From the IMG/VR virus record IMGVR_UViG_3300009610_000257, positions 1-22,777 of that record: a DNA stretch of 22,777 bases; one strand, written 5' to 3'. Positions 22,165 to 22,777 of the stretch are shown here, in pieces. The translations under genes and the position numbers were made by a program. Position 1 is the first letter of the stretch. Each line of letters opens with the position of its first letter. Origin of the DNA: a virus. Below the pieces are notes generated by a model. The model did not search any database, had not been told where the DNA came from, and worked only from the letters and a program-made list of their open reading frames with translations.

Positions 22165-22777
22165 ATGGCGAAAGGTGGAGAACGGAAAAAGACTAATCGT
22201 CTTCTAGACGAACAGATGGCTATCTCTAACGACTACAGTAAGGGATACATCCAGCAGACTGCTCCAGAACGTGACCTTGCCCGTGATAAGGGCAATCAGA
22301 TGTATGATGTCATGTTCTCAGGTAACAAAGGTCTAGCTCAGGGAAGTGCTGTATCTCCTGAACTATTAGCTGCTATTCGTGGTAAGGGTGGTTCTGGTGG
22401 CGGTGGTGGTGGCGGTGGCTATTCTCCAGTAGACCTTGGTGGACATGGCGTTCAGAGTTCTTACGCCAATTTCATGGGTGGTGGTGGAGTTAACCTCGCC
22501 TATAATCAGAAGGCTATGCAGAATCTTGCTGGCCTTGCAGAGTCCGGTGGATGGTCTAAAGAAGATATTGCCAAGCAGAAAGACATAATCAACCAGTATG
22601 CCGAGATGGGCAAGACTGGTGGCCTATCTGCTGAAGACATGCAGCGTATGCGTGGTGGCGGAGTCTTTGAAGACTTCCAGAAGACTGGTGGTTTCACTCC
22701 GGGAGACATTGGAAATATTAGGTCTAGAGCTACATCCGTCATTCCTAGCATGTATGGACAGGCTATGAATGAAGCTA
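22165..22777 (+). CDS. Partial virion-like protein with GG(W/L/F) repeats, runs off the window
   Basis: The frame stays open from ATG 22165 to the last base, so only 204 residues are seen. After a charged N-terminus and a run of eight glycines (78-85), three related units appear at residues 127, 151 and 174: SGGWSKEDI, TGGLSAEDM and TGGFTPGDI, 23-24 residues apart, each followed by a basic helix. I recall such GG(F)S..D units in large virion or internal proteins of environmental podovirus-like phages. No enzyme domain is visible in the part present. GGAGA lies upstream. The full length and C-terminal domains are unknown. Confidence 0.75.
   Translation, partial: MAKGGERKKTNRLLDEQMAISNDYSKGYIQQTAPERDLARDKGNQMYDVMFSGNKGLAQGSAVSPELLAAIRGKGGSGGGGGGGGYSPVDLGGHGVQSSYANFMGGGGVNLAYNQKAMQNLAGLAESGGWSKEDIAKQKDIINQYAEMGKTGGLSAEDMQRMRGGGVFEDFQKTGGFTPGDIGNIRSRATSVIPSMYGQAMNEA

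Overview
This window is part of a tailed bacteriophage genome (or an intact prophage late region). Every convincing gene lies on the + strand, and most are separated by 0-15 bases or overlap by 1-34. The gene order is a phage packaging, head and tail module: small terminase, large terminase, portal, scaffold, major capsid, adaptor, tail nozzle and fibres. No tape-measure, tail-tube or sheath gene is visible, and the adaptor leads straight into a nozzle-like protein, which suggests a short-tailed (podovirus-like) virion. No integrase, replication, lysis, tRNA or CRISPR feature is visible. The host cannot be named from the sequence. A lipoprotein with a signal peptide and an MmpS-like domain shows only that some phage product is meant for the bacterial cell envelope.

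Layout. Bases 1-417 are a non-coding, inverted-repeat-rich leader with promoter-like elements. Bases 418-1531 hold the small terminase and two small proteins, one with three PDNSLP motifs, followed by a strong intrinsic terminator (1579-1615). Bases 1641-4419 hold a cold-shock-domain protein, an IPT/TIG Ig-like protein, the large terminase and a small protein overlapping its 3' end. Bases 4421-9610 hold the portal (with an internal zinc-ribbon-like motif), a small protein, the scaffold and the major capsid protein, closed by a second strong terminator (9616-9647). Bases 9650-11836 hold head-completion or connector genes. Bases 11837-17209 hold the nozzle, an FnIII-like tail-tip protein, fibres and two small proteins. 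Bases 17220-17699 encode the lipoprotein.

The most unusual part is 17699-21325, a tightly coupled cassette. It starts with a 291-residue protein with three N-terminal GSIW repeats and about 187 residues of His-x-Asp repeats (38 HxD plus two FxD). Next come a radical SAM enzyme with a full SPASM cysteine set, a fusion of a Cys-rich domain to a SAM-dependent methyltransferase, and a GNAT-like protein. The gene overlaps are 1, 4 and 34 bases, and the cassette sits between tail-fibre genes and further virion-like genes (21322 to the window end). The inference is a phage-encoded, RiPP-like peptide modification system acting on a virion-associated HxD repeat protein. The radical SAM enzyme carries an HGDHYD motif near its own C-terminus that closely matches two motifs in the presumed substrate. 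This is analogous in logic to His-Xaa-Ser repeat/radical SAM systems but uses a different repeat. Function and chemistry are unproven.
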